Assembly (NCBI GenBank): GCA_027317055.1
Contig: DAHVFK010000007.1
Location: forward strand, 1-25,978
Source: Betaproteobacteria bacterium
GTDB lineage: Bacteria; Pseudomonadota; Gammaproteobacteria; Burkholderiales; SG8-39
Direction of reading: 5' to 3'
Length of the DNA: 25,978 bases
Shown here: piece after piece, positions 8,001 through 16,604 of the stretch
How the letters are laid out: each line of letters opens with the position of its first letter
Position numbering within the stretch: the first letter of the stretch is position 1
The notes under the pieces: model-generated
Seen by the model: the letters and a program-made list of their open reading frames with translations, nothing else
Database searches by the model: none
What the model was told of the DNA's origin: nothing
Translations under genes and position numbers: made by a program

Positions 8001-8667
8001 GGTCGAGGCGCTGCTGCGCTGGCGGCACCCGGAGCGCGGGCTGGTTGCGCCGGTCGAATTCATTCCGGTGCTGGAGGAAACCGGGCTGATCGTGGCCGCA
8101 GGCGACTGGGTGCTCAAGCAAGCCTGCCGGGACATCAAGGAATGGCAAGCGGAGGGATTGAGGGCGCTGCCGGTGGCGGTCAACCTCTCGGCGCGCCAGT
8201 TCCGTCAGCGCGACCTCGATCAGAGCCTGCGCGCCACGATCGACGCCGCCGGCGTCAATCCTTCGCTGATCGAGCTCGAGATCACGGAAAGCCACTTGAT
8301 GCAGGACCCGGAGCACGCGATCCGCGTCATGCACAGCCTGATCGCGGGCGGCATGCGCGTGGCGATCGACGATTTCGGCACCGGCTATTCGAGCCTGTCC
8401 TACCTGACCCGCTTTCCGGTCTCCTCGCTCAAGATCGACCGCTCCTTCGTCGCCGAAGCGCTGCGCGACGAAGCCGCCGCGACCATCGTGCGCACCATCA
8501 TCGAGATGGCCCATACGCTCGGCTTCGTGGTCGTGGCCGAAGGGGTCGAGAACGAGGCGCAGGCGCAGATGCTGCGCGGCCTGCGTTGCGAGCAGGCGCA
8601 GGGATATCTGTTCGCCCGGCCGATGCCTGCGCAGGAGCTGAAAGCGACCGTGCTGGTGCGGCGGTAG
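5089..8667 (+). CDS. PAS/GAF multidomain GGDEF-EAL c-di-GMP signalling protein
   Basis: A 1192-residue protein with no evident membrane helix. Approximate order: PAS (15-135), GAF (140-295), PAS (300-425), GAF (430-590), a third divergent GAF (595-755), GGDEF (765-925) and EAL (935-1190). The cyclase signature is SGDEF (845-849), with an intact RxxD inhibitory site (RSGD) just before it. The phosphodiesterase domain looks complete: EAL at 973-975, VAVNLSARQF, ELEITES, AIDDFGTGYSS, SLKIDRSF, AEGVEN and QGYLFARP. It therefore probably hydrolyses c-di-GMP and may also make it. The first two GAF domains are duplicates (RAICESERWDCGRYF and RAICESENYDCGRYF). The start has AGGAGG at 5073-5078, ten bases upstream. 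A small stem-loop (5060-5073) abuts that site. Confidence 0.93.
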   Translation: MWKPRRQAQDEAPFDNAAQLRLIIDNIPALSVAYDENLRCLFANKRFAERFGLTRANIVGRHLREIVGEAAFLEVKRHFDRVLAGHPTSYMRTQTLASGERRHLEVELIPRIERNGICRGLFAVTTDVTERKREEQLRILGHAVRSAIATADSSPAAIREVIRAICESERWDCGRYFRPPAPAAPLRLAEGWGIDEPEIQEFLERSKQIEYQPGVSLIGQVWSSGEAFWIPDMSKDPRALRKAYSSSLIAGGAFIFPVKVQEQVIAVLTFNSRERRLPDERLLQVILNIGSQIGEFLQRKDAEQQLRDSEARYRSLADLAADIYWEQDSQYRFTKISGTHAKLVEATRGHIGKARWECDYINMGQEEWAAHRALLDARHPFRDLELYKVIDAGEPVAINVSGEPVFDALGSFLGYRGVARDVTARKRADQLLNLEHTVTRALADATTVAAALRESMRAICESENYDCGRYFEFDPAHNVMAFRECWYVEDEAVRRYVAASGGFRYARGEGLVGTAWQSGGPLWVPDARNDPRVAHPQLARETGMSAVLNFPVLFEGRIIGIISIISRRVPRPDERLLRSLGISGSQIGQFLERKRVEERQAVHARYQESIARFGQFAIGTREDFSDLVESAVRGLFEGLRADTVAYVEPGTEPGQIVAPAVLGAASDTGGERAVAVPEGAFNSLLAQGARRVSGERLLPFSWADAMASTMIVPVRGARLAPGALCAVARRPNAFGDDELNFVDATVTVLSTALQRIDNERQLEFMARFDGLTGLPNRALFADRFSQMIVQARRHTAQLGVLFIDLDDFKLVNDTLGHAAGDELLRQTAARIQAALRSGDTVARISGDEFAAILGDLARAEDAALVAEKIIGRLSQPIELRGKETFITASIGVAVFPADGDNAETLLGAADAAMYRAKQSGRNSYQFFTPEIAQRSRVRRQLAGELRRALEREEFELFYQPKYTLQDRLACSVEALLRWRHPERGLVAPVEFIPVLEETGLIVAAGDWVLKQACRDIKEWQAEGLRALPVAVNLSARQFRQRDLDQSLRATIDAAGVNPSLIELEITESHLMQDPEHAIRVMHSLIAGGMRVAIDDFGTGYSSLSYLTRFPVSSLKIDRSFVAEALRDEAAATIVRTIIEMAHTLGFVVVAEGVENEAQAQMLRGLRCEQAQGYLFARPMPAQELKATVLVRR

Positions 8668-8692
8668 CGGGCCCGCTGCGCGTCGCGCGGCT

Positions 8693-9373
8693 TCAGTGCT
8701 CGTGCTCGGCGACGCGTTTTACCGCCGGTGCGGTGACCGCGGGCAGGTCGCCGCGCCAGGCGGCGGTCCAGAACCCGGCCGCCAGCGCAAGCAGCGCTGC
8801 GCCGACGATCCACACGCTGCTGCGGATGCCTTGCCCGGGCGGGCCTTGCTTGTAGCCGTCGACCATCGCGCGCGCGAGGTTCTCCCTGTGGGCGAGGCTG
8901 CCGGCGATCACGCCGGCGATGTGCGCGCAGGCGACTCCGAGCATGACGTTGCCCATGACCTGGTGCACGTCCTTGACCCATTCCCACTGCTGCGGACCGT
9001 TGAGGGTCAGGAAGCCGAGCGCGCCGGTGAGCGCGCCGAGCGCGAGCAGCAGGTAGATCGCCCAGCTTCCGGCCGGGTTGTGGCCGACGTGCTGCTCGGG
9101 CCGGCGCTCGGCGATCGAGCGCAGGTAGGCTAGCGCGCGCGCCGGACCGTAGGCGAACGAGCCGAAGCGCGCGTAGCGCGTGCCGGCAAAGCCCCACAGG
9201 ATGCGGAACGCGACCAGCCCGAGCACGGTATAGCCGAAGGTGACGTGGAACGTCAGCCAGTCGTCCTCCGAGCTGAGGTAGGCGGCGATGAACGAGAGCG
9301 CGAACAGCCAGTGGAAGGCGCGCGTGGGCAAATCCCAGACGAGGATTCTCATCTTCGGCTCCGGGACGTTCAT
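8693..9373 (-). CDS. Cytochrome b561-type di-haem membrane protein
   Basis: A 226-residue protein of the bacterial cytochrome b561 / Ni-Fe hydrogenase b-subunit type, with about four to five membrane helices. Candidate haem-ligand histidines occur in TRAFHWLFA, LTFHVTFGY, DVHQVMGN and CAHIAGV. Such proteins pass electrons between quinones and a periplasmic or soluble partner, but the partner here is unknown. The start codon overlaps the suhB stop in an ATGA (9370-9373), so it is translationally coupled to suhB. An in-frame ATG seven codons downstream (MRILVWD) is the alternative start. The C-terminus ends in HEH. It converges with the GGDEF-EAL gene across a 25-base gap. Confidence 0.85.
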   Translation of the reverse strand: MNVPEPKMRILVWDLPTRAFHWLFALSFIAAYLSSEDDWLTFHVTFGYTVLGLVAFRILWGFAGTRYARFGSFAYGPARALAYLRSIAERRPEQHVGHNPAGSWAIYLLLALGALTGALGFLTLNGPQQWEWVKDVHQVMGNVMLGVACAHIAGVIAGSLAHRENLARAMVDGYKQGPPGQGIRSSVWIVGAALLALAAGFWTAAWRGDLPAVTAPAVKRVAEHEH

Positions 9374-10164
9374 GCCGCGAGCGCCTGCAGCAGTTGCGGG
9401 AACACCTTGGGCGTCGCGGCGGCGATGTCGCCCGAGCGCATGTAGCCTTGGTCGCCTGAGAGGTCGCCGACCAGCCCGCCCGCTTCCTGGATCAGCAGCG
9501 CGCCGGCCGCCATGTCCCACGGCGACAGGCCCATCTCCCAGAACGCGTCCAGCCTGCCCGCGGCGACGTAGGCCAGGTCGAGCGCGGCCGAGCCGGCACG
9601 CCGCACCCCGGCGCACGAGCTCATGATCGTTCGCAGCTGGCGCAGGTAGGGATCGACGCGCGCGAACTCCTTGAACGGGAAGCCGGTGCCGACCAGCGCG
9701 TCGTCCAGCTTCTGGCAGCGGGTGACGCGCAAGCGTCGGTCGTTCAGAAACGCGCCACGCCCCTTGGAGGCGGTGAAAAGCTCGTTCTTGCCCGGGTCGT
9801 AGACCACCGCGTGCGCCAGTGCGCCGCGGTGCTCGATCCCGATCGAGACGCAGAACTGCGGGAAGCCGTGGATGAAGTTGGTGGTGCCGTCGAGCGGGTC
9901 GATGATCCAGCGATAGTCGGTCTTGGTTCCGCCGATGTTCTCGCCAGACTCTTCGGCCAGGATCGCGTGGTCGGGGTAGGAGGCGCGGATGACGCCGATC
10001 GCGGCCTCCTCGGCGCCCTTGTCGACCTGGGTCACGAAGTCGTTGGCGCGCTTGGATCTGACGTCGAGGATCGCGCCGTCGAGCGTGGCGCGGTTGATGA
10101 CCGAGCCGGCGCGGCGCGCGGCCTTGATCGCTATCGTCAGGATGGGATGCATGGGCGAACCCAT
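9370..10164 (-). CDS. suhB: Inositol-1-monophosphatase family protein SuhB
   Basis: A 264-residue, Mg-dependent phosphatase of the inositol monophosphatase family. Metal-site motifs are present in order: EESGE, WIIDPLDGTTNF and SPWDMAAGALL. In E. coli SuhB also acts with Nus factors in rRNA transcription; whether this homologue does so cannot be seen. The start at 10164 is supported by AAGG just upstream on the minus strand. The ATG at 10152 (MHPILTIAIKAARRAG) matches the usual beta-proteobacterial N-terminus and may be the true start. trmJ is divergent, with only 23 bases between the two starts. The cytochrome b561 gene is coupled downstream. Confidence 0.93.
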   Translation of the reverse strand: MGSPMHPILTIAIKAARRAGSVINRATLDGAILDVRSKRANDFVTQVDKGAEEAAIGVIRASYPDHAILAEESGENIGGTKTDYRWIIDPLDGTTNFIHGFPQFCVSIGIEHRGALAHAVVYDPGKNELFTASKGRGAFLNDRRLRVTRCQKLDDALVGTGFPFKEFARVDPYLRQLRTIMSSCAGVRRAGSAALDLAYVAAGRLDAFWEMGLSPWDMAAGALLIQEAGGLVGDLSGDQGYMRSGDIAAATPKVFPQLLQALAA

Positions 10165-10175
10165 TTTACCTTGCG

Positions 10176-10181
10176 TACACT
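10176..10181 (+). promoter_or_regulatory. Candidate -10 element of trmJ (leaderless)
   Basis: TACACT matches the -10 consensus TATAAT at four of six positions and ends six bases (GCGCGC) before the trmJ ATG. Initiation at the usual distance would start the transcript at or next to the A of the ATG. No clear -35 hexamer was found, so confidence is low. Confidence 0.3.
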
Positions 10182-10187
10182 GCGCGC

Positions 10188-10898
10188 ATGGCGAACGAAC
10201 TCGAACGTGTGCGGATCGTGCTCTGCCGTCCGAGCCATCCGGGCAACATCGGCTCGGCCGCGCGCGCGATGAAGACCATGGGCGTGGCCGACCTGCGCCT
10301 GATCGCGCCGCAGCGCTTCCCGGCGCCCGAGGCAGAGTGGCTCGCGACCAACGCCGTCGACGTGCTCGAAGCCGCGCGCGTGCACGCGACGCTGGGGGAG
10401 GCGATCGGCGACTGCGTCACCGCGTTCGCGTTGAGCGCGCGCCCGCGGGAGTGGTCGCCGCAGTCGCTCGCGGTGCGCGAGGCCGCGGGCGCGGCGCTCA
10501 CGCGCGCCGCGGACGGCCCGGTCGCGTTCGTGTTCGGCAACGAGACCGCCGGGTTGAGCAACGACGAGATGTTCGCCTGCCAGACCCTGGTGCACATTCC
10601 GGCCGATCCCGCCTACACCTCGCTCAATCTGGCGCAGGCGGTGCAGGTCGTGTGCTACGAGCTGCGCATGGCGCAGGGCGCCGAAGTGCCCTCGACGCGC
10701 ACCGAAAAGCCGGCCACGACCGCGGACCTGGAGGGGCTGTACGCTCATCTCGAGCAGGCCGCGACCGAAACCGGCTTCATGGCGCCCGGCTCCAAACTGC
10801 GCGAGCGCTGGCGGCGCCTCTTTTCGCGCGTTCCGGCGCTGGAGCGCGAGGAGGTCAACATCCTGCGCGGCTTGCTCAAAGCCTTGCTGAGGAAATAG
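10188..10898 (+). CDS. trmJ: tRNA (cytidine/uridine-2'-O-)-methyltransferase TrmJ
   Basis: A 236-residue SPOUT-class methyltransferase that 2'-O-methylates position 32 of several tRNAs using SAM. The family motifs are present: RPSHPGNIGSAARAMKTMG (residues 14-32), the knot motif FGNETAGLSNDE, and SLNLAQAVQVVCYEL, followed by a C-terminal helical extension. Length fits the family (about 240). The ATG at 10188 has no Shine-Dalgarno sequence but is preceded by TACACT. It diverges from suhB; cysE follows after 52 bases that hold an IscR-like box, so cysE probably has its own promoter. Confidence 0.93.
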   Translation: MANELERVRIVLCRPSHPGNIGSAARAMKTMGVADLRLIAPQRFPAPEAEWLATNAVDVLEAARVHATLGEAIGDCVTAFALSARPREWSPQSLAVREAAGAALTRAADGPVAFVFGNETAGLSNDEMFACQTLVHIPADPAYTSLNLAQAVQVVCYELRMAQGAEVPSTRTEKPATTADLEGLYAHLEQAATETGFMAPGSKLRERWRRLFSRVPALEREEVNILRGLLKALLRK

Positions 10899-10911
10899 TT
10901 GATACGAAGCA

Positions 10912-10936
10912 ATAGTTGATGGATTTACTCGGATAA
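10912..10936 (+). promoter_or_regulatory. Candidate IscR type-1 binding site upstream of cysE
   Basis: The 25 bases match the E. coli IscR type-1 consensus (ATASYYGACTRWWWYAGTCRRSTAT) at 20 positions by my count. The left half is ATAGTTGAT and the right half includes TACTCGG. A possible -35 (TTGATG, 10916-10921) lies inside the box, 17 bases from TAGAGT at 10939-10944. Binding of [2Fe-2S]-IscR would be expected to block RNA polymerase. The same left half starts the box upstream of iscR. Cotranscription with trmJ is not excluded. Confidence 0.6.
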
Positions 10937-10938
10937 TC

Positions 10939-10944
10939 TAGAGT
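10939..10944 (+). promoter_or_regulatory. Candidate -10 element of cysE
   Basis: TAGAGT, 17 bases after TTGATG, ends six bases (TACTGC) before the cysE ATG. This suggests a leaderless or nearly leaderless transcript, and no Shine-Dalgarno sequence is visible. The hexamer match is only four of six. Confidence 0.35.
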
Positions 10945-10950
10945 TACTGC

Positions 10951-11676
10951 ATGTTCAGCCACCTACGTGAAGACATCGCGAGCGTCTTCGACCGCGACCC
11001 GGCCGCGCGCACGACCTGGGAGGTCCTGACCTGCTATCCGGGCCTTCACGCCCTGTTGTTCCACCGGCTCGGGCACTGGTTCTGGGGCCACGGCCTGCGC
11101 TGGCTCGGTCGCCTCACGTCGCACGTCGGGCGCTGGCTGACCGGAATCGAGATCCATCCCGGCGCGACGATCGGAAGGCGCGTCTTCATCGACCACGGCA
11201 TGGGCGTCGTGATCGGTGAAACCGCCGAGGTCGGCGAGGACACGACGCTCTACCACGGCGTGACCCTGGGCGGCACGACCTGGAACAAGGGCAAGCGCCA
11301 CCCGACCCTGGGCAGGAATGTCGTGGTGGGCGCAGGCGCGAAGATCCTCGGCCCGATCAAGGTCGGCGACGGGGCCAAGATCGGCTCCAATGCGGTGGTG
11401 GTCAAGGACGTGCCGGAGGGCGCAACCGTGGTCGGCATCCCGGGCCGCATCGTCGAGGCCGGCCCGAGCAAGGAAGGCGCGCGCTTCGCCGCCTACGCCG
11501 TGGTGCAGAACCAGGACGACCCCTACGCCAAGGCGATCCAGACCCTGGTGGACCATTCGCACGAGCTCGAGCAATCGGTCGCGGTACTCACTTCCAGGCT
11601 GGCCGAGCTCGAGCGCGAGCTTGCGCGGCATCAAGCTGAGGCGGCCCAGACTGAGACCCTGAGGGTAGTTAAGTAA
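10951..11676 (+). CDS. cysE: Serine O-acetyltransferase CysE
   Basis: A 241-residue enzyme that makes O-acetylserine from serine and acetyl-CoA, the committed step of cysteine synthesis. The N-terminal helical part (FSHLREDIASVFDRDPAART) is followed by a left-handed beta-helix of hexapeptide repeats: HPGATIGRRVFIDHGMGVVI, GETAEVGEDTTLYHGVTLGG, then NVVVGAGAKILGPIKVGDGA. The catalytic His is in DHGMG. The C-terminal tail (about 195-241) is helical and charged, unlike the short inhibitory tail of the enterobacterial enzyme, so feedback control may differ. The isc operon begins 87 bases downstream on the same strand, so the enzyme that leads to cysteine sits beside the operon that consumes it. 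Confidence 0.95.
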   Translation: MFSHLREDIASVFDRDPAARTTWEVLTCYPGLHALLFHRLGHWFWGHGLRWLGRLTSHVGRWLTGIEIHPGATIGRRVFIDHGMGVVIGETAEVGEDTTLYHGVTLGGTTWNKGKRHPTLGRNVVVGAGAKILGPIKVGDGAKIGSNAVVVKDVPEGATVVGIPGRIVEAGPSKEGARFAAYAVVQNQDDPYAKAIQTLVDHSHELEQSVAVLTSRLAELERELARHQAEAAQTETLRVVK

Positions 11677-11695
11677 TTGTTTTTTAGGGTCATAA

Positions 11696-11720
11696 ATAGT
11701 TGATTAAATTCGTCGGGATT
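11696..11720 (+). promoter_or_regulatory. Candidate IscR type-1 box A at the iscR promoter
   Basis: By my count 21 of 25 positions fit the type-1 consensus, with left half ATAGTTGATTAA and right half GTCGGG. It covers the proposed -35 hexamer. E. coli iscR has a very similar sequence at its promoter, where [2Fe-2S]-IscR represses its own operon. Confidence 0.75.
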
Positions 11721-11729
11721 TGATATACT
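11700..11729 (+). promoter_or_regulatory. Promoter of the isc operon
   Basis: The -35 is TTGATT (11700-11705) and the -10 is TATACT (11724-11729), with an 18-base spacer and an extended -10 TGA just upstream. Initiation near 11736 would give a leader of about 28 bases with GAGG at 11755-11758 as ribosome binding site. Both IscR boxes overlap the promoter. Confidence 0.7.
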
Positions 11730-11749
11730 TGAGCGTTCCGATCAGGTAT
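11725..11749 (+). promoter_or_regulatory. Candidate IscR type-1 box B at the iscR promoter
   Basis: A second match, 20 of 25 consensus positions by my count: the left half ATACTTGAG covers the -10 hexamer and the right half ends TCAGGTAT. The two box starts are 29 bases apart. Tandem boxes over the -35 and the -10/start region would make repression strong. Confidence 0.6.
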
Positions 11750-11763
11750 TCGGCGAGGCAGAC

Positions 11764-12240
11764 ATGAGACTGACGACCAAAGGCAGATTTGCGGTGACCG
11801 CGATGGTTGACCTGGCAATGCGCCAGAACCGCGGGCCGGTGACGCTGGCCGCGATTAGCGAGCGGCAGCACATTTCACTTTCGTACCTCGAGCAGCTGTT
11901 CGGCAAGCTGCGCCGCCACCGGCTGGTGAGCAGCGTGCGCGGCCCCGGCGGCGGCTACAACCTGGCGCGGCCGACGCAGGGCATCTCGGTAGCCGATATC
12001 ATCAGCGCGGTGGACGAGCCGCTCGATGCGACGCAGTGCGGCGGCAAGGAGAACTGCCTCGACGACAAGCGCTGCATGACGCACGACCTTTGGGCGACGC
12101 TGAACGCCAAGATGTACGATTACCTCAGCTCGGTGACGCTCGCGGACCTGGTTGCGCACCAGAGCGGCAAGCACGTCGCGGTACTGAAGGACTGGCGCGC
12201 GGCCGAGCCGAGCAAACCCGAACAGGCGGTGGCGGCATGA
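11764..12240 (+). CDS. iscR: Iron-sulfur cluster regulator IscR (Rrf2 family)
   Basis: A 158-residue Rrf2-family winged-helix regulator that carries a [2Fe-2S] cluster and senses cluster supply. The N-terminus MRLTTKGRFAVTAMVDLA and the wing VRGPGGGYNLAR are typical. The cluster ligands Cys92, Cys98, Cys104 and His107 are all present at the E. coli numbering (CGGKENC, LDDKRCMTH). With these ligands it should bind type-1 sites only in the holo form. The iscS ATG overlaps its stop in an ATGA (12237-12240). Two candidate IscR boxes lie upstream, so autorepression is likely. Confidence 0.97.
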   Translation: MRLTTKGRFAVTAMVDLAMRQNRGPVTLAAISERQHISLSYLEQLFGKLRRHRLVSSVRGPGGGYNLARPTQGISVADIISAVDEPLDATQCGGKENCLDDKRCMTHDLWATLNAKMYDYLSSVTLADLVAHQSGKHVAVLKDWRAAEPSKPEQAVAA

Positions 12241-13445
12241 AGCTTCCGATCTACCTCGATTACTCCGCAACCACGCCGGTCGATCCGCGCGTGGCGGAGA
12301 AGATGATCCCCTTCCTGACCGAGCATTTCGGCAATCCGGCGAGCCGCTCGCACTCGTTCGGCTGGAAGGCGGAGGAGGCGGTCGAGCAGGCGCGCGCGAA
12401 CGTCGCCGCGCTGGTGAACTGCGACCCGAAGGAGATTGTCTGGACTTCGGGCGCGACCGAGTCGATCAACCTCGCGCTCAAGGGCGCGGCCGAGTTCTAC
12501 AAGACCAAGGGCAAGCACTTGATCACGGTCAAGACCGAGCACAAGGCGACGCTCGACACCGTGCGCGAGCTCGAGCGGCGCGGCTTCGATGCGACCTACC
12601 TCGACGTGCAGCCCGACGGCCTGATCGACATGAAGCAGCTCGAAGCGGCGTTTCGCCCGGACACGATCCTGGTGTCGGTGATGTTCGTCAACAACGAGAT
12701 CGGCGTGATCCAGGACATCCCCGCGATCGGCGAGTTGTGCCGCGCCAAGGGCGTGCTGTTCCACGTCGACTCCGCGCAGGCGACCGGCAAATGCCCGATC
12801 GACCTGGCGGCGCTGAAGGTCGACCTGATGTCGTTCTCGGCGCACAAGACCTACGGCCCGAAGGGCGTCGGCGCGCTGTACATCCGGCGCAAGCCGCGCG
12901 TGCGGCTGGAGGCCCAGATCCACGGCGGCGGCCACGAGCGCGGCTTCCGCTCCGGGACGCTGGCGACGCACCAGATCGTCGGCATGGGCGAGGCGTTCCG
13001 CCTCGCGCGCCAGGACATGGCGGTGGAGAACAGCCGCATCCGCGCCCTGCGCGACAGGCTGCTCAAGGGCATGCAGGAGATTGAGGAAGTATTCGTCAAC
13101 GGCGACCTCGAGCGGCGCGTGCCGCACAACCTGAACATTTCATTCAATTTCGTCGAGGGCGAGTCGCTGGTCATGGCGGTGAAGGACATCGCGGTGTCGT
13201 CGGGCTCGGCCTGCACCTCGGCCTCGCTCGAACCCTCGTACGTGCTGCGGGCGCTGGGGCGCTCGGACGAGCTGGCCCATTCGTCGATTCGCTTCACCCT
13301 CGGGCGCTTCAACACGGAACAGGAAGTGGACTACACGGTCGACCACATCAAGGCCAAGGTGGCCAAGCTGCGCGAAATGTCGCCGCTGTGGGAAATGTAC
13401 AAGGACGGCGTGGACCTGAACTCGGTCCAGTGGGCCGCACACTGA
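12237..13445 (+). CDS. iscS: Cysteine desulfurase IscS
   Basis: A 402-residue PLP-dependent enzyme (E. coli IscS has 404) that removes sulfur from cysteine as a persulfide and passes it to IscU and other acceptors. It begins MKLPIYLDYSATTPVDPRVA. His102 (TEHKATLD) contacts PLP, Lys204 (SFSAHKTYGPKG) forms the Schiff base, and Cys326 (SSGSACTSASLEPS) is the persulfide carrier in the flexible loop. The C-terminus (LREMSPLWEMYKDGVDLNSV) is the region that docks IscU in E. coli. A longer in-frame start exists inside iscR, but the ATGA overlap at 12237 and the conserved N-terminus fix the start. Confidence 0.98.
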   Translation: MKLPIYLDYSATTPVDPRVAEKMIPFLTEHFGNPASRSHSFGWKAEEAVEQARANVAALVNCDPKEIVWTSGATESINLALKGAAEFYKTKGKHLITVKTEHKATLDTVRELERRGFDATYLDVQPDGLIDMKQLEAAFRPDTILVSVMFVNNEIGVIQDIPAIGELCRAKGVLFHVDSAQATGKCPIDLAALKVDLMSFSAHKTYGPKGVGALYIRRKPRVRLEAQIHGGGHERGFRSGTLATHQIVGMGEAFRLARQDMAVENSRIRALRDRLLKGMQEIEEVFVNGDLERRVPHNLNISFNFVEGESLVMAVKDIAVSSGSACTSASLEPSYVLRALGRSDELAHSSIRFTLGRFNTEQEVDYTVDHIKAKVAKLREMSPLWEMYKDGVDLNSVQWAAH

Positions 13446-13465
13446 GTAAATAGCAGGAGGACGTC

Positions 13466-13882
13466 ATGGCATACAGCGATAAAGTCATCGATCACTACGA
13501 GAATCCGCGCAACGTGGGCGCATTCGAAAAGAACGAGGAAGGCGTCGGCACCGGGATGGTCGGCGCACCGGCCTGCGGCGACGTGATGAAGCTGCAGATC
13601 CGCGTCGGCAAGGACGGTGTCATCGAGGACGCGCGCTTCAAGACCTACGGCTGCGGCTCGGCGATCGCTTCGTCGTCGCTGGTCACCGAGTGGGTCAAGG
13701 GCAAGACGGTGGACGAGGCAGCGACGATCAAGAACACTCAGATCGCCGAGGAGCTCTCGCTGCCGCCGGTCAAGATCCACTGTTCGATCCTGGCCGAGGA
13801 CGCGATCAAGGCGGCCGTCGCCGACTACAAGAAGCGCTACGGCGAGGCGCAGCAAGCCAAGGCCAAGGCAGTAAACGAATAG
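13466..13882 (+). CDS. iscU: Iron-sulfur cluster scaffold IscU
   Basis: A 138-residue scaffold on which [2Fe-2S] clusters are assembled. The cluster residues Cys37, Asp39, Cys63, His105 and Cys106 are present, as is LPPVK (99-103), the motif recognised by HscA. The C-terminus has about ten extra residues (EAQQAKAKAVNE) compared with E. coli IscU. AGGAGG at 13455-13460 lies five bases before the ATG, the strongest ribosome binding site in the operon, consistent with a need for more scaffold than chaperone. Confidence 0.98.
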   Translation: MAYSDKVIDHYENPRNVGAFEKNEEGVGTGMVGAPACGDVMKLQIRVGKDGVIEDARFKTYGCGSAIASSSLVTEWVKGKTVDEAATIKNTQIAEELSLPPVKIHCSILAEDAIKAAVADYKKRYGEAQQAKAKAVNE

Positions 13883-13886
13883 CGCC

Positions 13887-14210
13887 ATGCCGATCACGCT
13901 CACTGAAAAAGCGGCCGGCCACGTGCAGGCCTTCCTCGCCAAGCGCGGCAAGGGCGTCGCGCTGCGGCTCGGCGTGCGCACCTCGGGCTGCTCGGGGCTC
14001 GCCTACAAGCTCGAGTTCGCCCACGAGGTGCTGCCCGAGGACGCGCAGTTCGAGAGCCACGGCGTCAAGGTCGTGGTCGACCCCAAGAGCCTGCCGTATC
14101 TGGAAGGCACCGAGCTCGATTTCGCGCGCGAGGGCCTGAACGAGGGATTCAAGTTCAACAACCCCAACGTCAAGGACGCCTGCGGCTGCGGGGAATCGTT
14201 CAACGTCTGA
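13887..14210 (+). CDS. iscA: Iron-sulfur cluster assembly protein IscA
   Basis: A 107-residue A-type carrier that binds iron or a cluster and delivers it, especially toward [4Fe-4S] targets. Cys35 (TSGCSGLAYKLEF), Cys99 and Cys101 (DACGCGESF) match E. coli IscA in position. It begins four bases after the iscU stop. Its TGA stop overlaps the proposed CTG start of hscB. Confidence 0.97.
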   Translation: MPITLTEKAAGHVQAFLAKRGKGVALRLGVRTSGCSGLAYKLEFAHEVLPEDAQFESHGVKVVVDPKSLPYLEGTELDFAREGLNEGFKFNNPNVKDACGCGESFNV

Positions 14211-14724
14211 AAAACCATTTCGATCTCTTCGGCCTGCAGCCCGGCTTCGTGCTGGAGCGCGAGCGGCTGGAGAACGCCTACCGCGAGATCCAGGTGCAGG
14301 TGCACCCTGACCGCTTCGCCAACGCGGGCGACGCCGAGCGGCGCGCCTCGATGCAGTGGGCCACGCGCGTGAACGAGGCCTACCGTACGCTCAAGACCCC
14401 GGTGCAGCGGGCCAAGTACCTGCTCGAGCTGCAGGGCGTGGATGTGGCGTTCGAAACCAATACCGCGATGCCGCCCGAATTCCTGATGCGCCAGATGGAG
14501 CTGCGCGAGGCGCTCGAGCAGGCAGAGGAGGCAAGGGACGCGCGCGCGCTCGACGCACTGCGCGACGGACTCAACGCCGACAAGCTCGAGCTCGAGCGCG
14601 CGCTGGCCGAGGCGATCGACGCGCGGCAGGACTACCCCGGTGCCGCGGGACTGACCCGCAAGCTGATGTTCCTCGACAAGCTGGACGCGGAAATCGATCT
14701 CGCCTACGAGGCGCTGGAAGCCTG

Positions 14725-14725
<1 letters not shown>
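14207..14725 (+). CDS. hscB: Fe-S co-chaperone HscB, probable CTG start
   Basis: The J-domain co-chaperone that brings IscU to HscA and stimulates its ATPase. HPD is intact (VQVHPDRFANAGD), and the C-terminal helices match the IscU-binding part (MRQMELREALEQ, LTRKLMFLDKLDAEIDLA). The start needs a decision. No ATG, GTG or TTG lies near the expected N-terminus, and GTG 14249 would remove the first J-domain helix (KNHFDLFGLQPGF). CTG at 14207 overlaps the iscA stop as CTGA and gives 172 residues, close to the 171 of E. coli HscB. Translation is probably coupled to iscA. A base error turning ATG into CTG is also possible. Confidence 0.9.
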
Positions 14726-16593
<1,868 letters not shown>

Positions 16594-16604
16594 CAGGACC
16601 TTAC

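Noticed and set aside
6967..8514. Long open frame opposite the GGDEF-EAL gene (515 codons)
   Set aside because: Antisense to a well-conserved gene. In DNA this GC-rich, stops are rare in that frame. The translation is Arg/Ala/Gln-rich with no domain.
8668..8692. GC-rich self-complementary sequence between two convergent genes
   Set aside because: The repeats overlap and have no T-tract, and such sequences are common by chance at this base composition.
11655..11691. Inverted repeat GACCCT / AGGGTC with a T-run after cysE
   Set aside because: The six T residues lie inside the loop, just before the second arm, not after the stem, so this is not a proper intrinsic terminator.
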